Shown here one piece after another: positions 61,376-64,000 of a DNA stretch of 64,000 bases. Both the position numbers and the translations under genes were made by a program. Position 1 is the stretch's first letter; each line of letters opens with the position of its first letter. The stretch is taken from assembly GCA_013396915.1 (NCBI GenBank), contig VWZL01000719.1:133445-197444 (forward strand). The letters run 5' to 3'. The notes below the pieces were generated by a model. The model saw only the letters and a list, made by a program, of their open reading frames with translations. It was not told the DNA's origin and searched no databases. This DNA comes from Stercorarius parasiticus (taxonomy: Eukaryota > Chordata > Aves > Charadriiformes > Stercorariidae).

Positions 61376-62099
61376 ACAAAATAGGGTGAAGAACTAATCT
61401 ATTGACAGTTTATTAGGTAAATTACTGGGGATTTTTTAATTAACCAGCTTTGCAGTCCTTAAAGATATGTCCCAAGAAAGAATCTTAACATCTTACAGTG
61501 TTACCAAACTCTCTAGAAAGAAGTTTTGTTATATTTTGCTGTTTATCTTTTTTAGCGATCTAGACCAGTTTTCCAAATTTGATGCACAGAAGCAGTGAAA
61601 GTCAAGACAGCAGCAACAATTTCCAGCCAAGAAGAGTCTGGCTATTACAGCATCCATATACTGATTTTCTGTGTAACATTGGCTAAGTTAATATCATTTA
61701 AATTTCATGTTTTTGACATCGCAGACCTAGGTTTGCTCTATTTTCTAACTCATGTCTTGCATTCTTTCAGTAATCTTAGTAGAAGTTGTAGGTATTTGAT
61801 TTCAGCATGTAAAATGACAACAAACAAAATTTGGAGGAAAACTTTATCTGTGAGAATAGTGGAAAGTTGAAACAAAGTTTCTGCCCAAGATATCAAATCT
61901 CTGATTAGAAGTTTTCAAGAATATGACCTTGCCTCAGTGAAAAGATGAATTAGCAGGTCCCTTGAGATCCTCTTCAACCTTTCAGTCTACATGTATTTTT
62001 ACCATAGATAACAGTGTGGGTTTTATTTCTAGGTTTTTTAATGGAGTTGGCACTGCAAAGGTAGTGTGATAATATGTCTTCAGACAATCATGCAGTCAT

Positions 62100-62520
62100 T
62101 TTCAAGGAGCAGCAGAGGCAAGGTTGCTCCCTAAGGGAAGGATAGCTGGAAGCAAGGGTGACCCCAGAGCAGAGGCTGTTCCCTTACTGATGAGGCACAA
62201 TCCCACAGGATCTGACCAGGGTAGGCAGAACCAGGTGCAGGTAACAGGGTCCCTCAATAGATCCAGGCAAGGCAAAGGGAGAAAACAGGCCTGGGATCCA
62301 TCCAGGGGACCTGGACAGTCAGGAGCAGCAGGAAGCAGGGCTGGAAACAAGGCTACTATGGAGATCCGAGGTCCATCCAGGGAGCAGGACTAGAGACAGG
62401 ACTGAATATAGGCACTCCTGTGGTGTCACTGGGATCAAACATAATGGCGTTGTGGGCTCATGGGCAGGGTGGAGGCTGGGCAGGGACAGTCAGGCCTGGT
62501 GATGCCATCAGGGCCTGGAA
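62100..62520. repeat. GC-rich block with degenerate internal repeats
   Basis: Clearly richer in G and C than its surroundings and purine-heavy on the plus strand. Related units include GGATCCATCCAGGGGACC (62294) and AGGTCCATCCAGGGAGC (62369), both followed within a few bases by GGAC. Both strands are open for 80-90 codons (62102-62350 minus, 62124-62393 plus), which follows from the low stop content. It ends beside the CR1 at 62523. It may be part of an old transposable element or a minisatellite; I cannot name it. Confidence 0.55.
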
Positions 62521-62522
62521 AG

Positions 62523-62604
62523 TCATAGAATCATAGAATGTGTTGGGTTGGAAGGGACCTTTAAAGGTCGTCTAGTCCAACCCCCCTGCAGTAAGCAGGG
62601 ACAA
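62523..62604 (-). mobile_element. CR1 LINE 3' end fragment
   Basis: The plus strand reads CATAGAATCATAGAATGTG, TTGGGTTGGAAGGGACC, TTTAAAGGTCGTCTAGTCC and CCCCTGCAGTAAGCAGGGAC, the reversed 3' end of the subfamily seen at 3042-3393 and 58018-58129. Only about 80 bp remain. Confidence 0.95.
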
Positions 62605-64000
62605 GTCAGGAGGTTGTTACAGAGCAACGACTAATGGCTTTTGCTTTAGAAAGGTGCAGTGATTTTCTAAATTTGATTTTGCAGAGGGGCAAGTATAATG
62701 ACTGCTTTTTTATTTACAATTTCTCATGTAGCCTTTTGGATCTAAGCACCACCACATTTTCTTTGTATCATTGTACGTGTGTACATATATCCTCCTTCTT
62801 TCAGTCATTTCCTAAATATCCGTTTGTGCCACCATCAAAACCAAAATACTAGTTTAGGTGGTAAAGTCTAGGGCTCCCACAGCATAGTACCTGATCTGGT
62901 CTTCAGAACAGCAAAGATTATTTACATTTTACAGCATTTTACTCTCACTGTAGTGAAGCAGTTAATCTCTGTATCCCTATTTTTAAAATTCACAGCTCAC
63001 TTTATTAGGAAGCTACATTATAGTAAATTACATAATGTTAATTCTAAGATATTCTATTATTTTATATTATATTACATTACATGTGCCATCGCATGGCCAT
63101 ATTAGTATGCACATTAAGCATACAAATTAGGATCAATGTTGTGAAAACTGCTGCTGAAGTAATGTTTTTCTTCCAATCTGAATGAAATGAGGTGGGTTTG
63201 CTTGTTTGCTCTTGTGGATAACTAGAGAAAACAAAAATAAGTTTTACCCAACAAGTTTCTACACCTGTATTGATTTCATGCAATGGTGTAAGTAAAGTTT
63301 TACCATTAAGTGTATTGTGTGTGTGAATATGCTTTCTTTATTCTTTCTTTCTTAATTTAAATTTACAAAATTATAAAGAACATAAGAAGAATGACTTTGT
63401 ATTGCAGCAGCAATATGGAAATTCAGCATTATAAAGCCAGAATCCTCTGTCTTTACAGAGAGGTGACTGAGGGTAGCAACAAGGAGAGACTGGGCTTTGA
63501 TCTGAATAGTTTCCTGAGAAGACAAAATAGAGTTTTTGCGGGGCTTTGCCTGCACTAACTTTCATATTACCATAACTCAGAGCCATGATTTTAATCTATG
63601 AGATCTAGTTAAGACTGGCAAGAGGGGACATTATATGTTGTAGTTATAAATCTCTGGAAAGCTAATTAACTAAATAAACTGAAGCTCTGCCTTAACTTTT
63701 TATTGAGAAAAAATATTTTGATCACAGGAGCAAATAAATAATATATGGCTTTCCAGAGCATACTGTGATTGAAACTAAAACATTGACACGCAAAAATTGT
63801 CAAATTAAATACAATTATTTTATTCTTTTATGTCTTTAAAATAATCCTCTCCAATGTCATAACTGCTAAAAGACAGATACATAAAATATTAACTTCAAGT
63901 TAGACGTATTCACCAAATTGAAAAGTGTAAGACAAGAGAGGGCACATGAAAGACCTTTTAAAACACCTGGGAACATCTCTGTAGAAAAAGAGCTGCTGAA
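62605..64000. other. AT-rich non-genic DNA
   Basis: No gene recognised. An imperfect ATATT-type run lies near 63051-63081. Short open frames on both strands (62634-62852, 63077-63283, 63352-63586) lack domains. Confidence 0.5.

Larger units (their letters stand above)
58130..62099. other. AT-rich non-genic DNA with palindromes
   Basis: No gene recognised. Palindromic elements at 59995-60012 and 61342-61375 are listed separately. Open frames at 58638-58937 (minus) and 58763-59062 (plus) overlap and lack domains. Confidence 0.5.

Noticed and set aside
62102..62393. Overlapping plus and minus open frames of 82-89 codons
   Set aside because: Both-strand openness follows from the GC-rich, stop-poor repeat block.
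1..64000. tRNA, rRNA, mitochondrial insertions, bacterial operons or CRISPR
   Set aside because: Nothing with the required structure or sequence was seen on either strand by eye; a covariance-model scan would be needed to exclude small RNA genes fully.

Overview
This window looks like a gene-poor stretch of a bird nuclear genome. The strongest evidence is the repeat content: CR1 LINE 3' ends with the avian terminal ATTCTATG-type repeat (3042-3393, 28602-29204, 32873-33278, 55208-55331, 58018-58129, 62523-62604), and LTRs of the avian endogenous-retrovirus (ERVL-like) kind (5593-6076, 23724-24809, 42418-42663, 46569-47121, 52386-53041). The long LTR with an internal CTGCTCC array suggests a neoavian, possibly a songbird; that is from memory of such repeats, not from a search. 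A 20-base N gap lies at 838-857. I found no bacterial-style genes, operons, CRISPR arrays, rRNA or tRNA, and no protein-coding gene I can name. The DNA is probably intergenic or inside very long introns.

Layout. 1-5 kb: AT-rich DNA with one CR1 end. 5.1-6.1 kb: a minus-strand ERV remnant, an LTR joined to a decayed reverse-transcriptase piece with no gag between. 6-23.7 kb: AT-rich DNA with a phased A-tract array (7018-7070), several perfect inverted repeats, and a 99-bp sequence present twice 1.6 kb apart (17007 and 18573). 23.7-24.8 kb: a long minus-orientation LTR. 25-34.5 kb: a possible exon-like open frame at 25.0-25.3 kb, a young-looking CR1 with an open reverse-transcriptase C-terminus (28.6-29.2 kb), and an old CR1 that is internally deleted and separated from a further piece by about 700 bp of unclassified DNA (32.9-34.4 kb). 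34-52 kb: AT-rich DNA with faint CR1 relics (44.0-44.3 and 49.7-50.1 kb), two more LTR copies and an 18-bp palindrome. 52.4-53.0 kb: the best-preserved LTR, flanked by a perfect 5-bp target duplication. 53-64 kb: AT-rich DNA with short CR1 ends, several hairpins, an area open in three frames (53.7-54.2 kb) and a GC-rich block (62.1-62.5 kb).

Nothing here amounts to a new gene system. The items most worth checking are short perfect palindromes and hairpins in otherwise single-copy DNA (20252-20281, 61342-61375, 59995-60012, 41242-41259, 36839-36889, 54503-54525), which are candidates for conserved regulatory elements, plus the structures of the ERV remnants.
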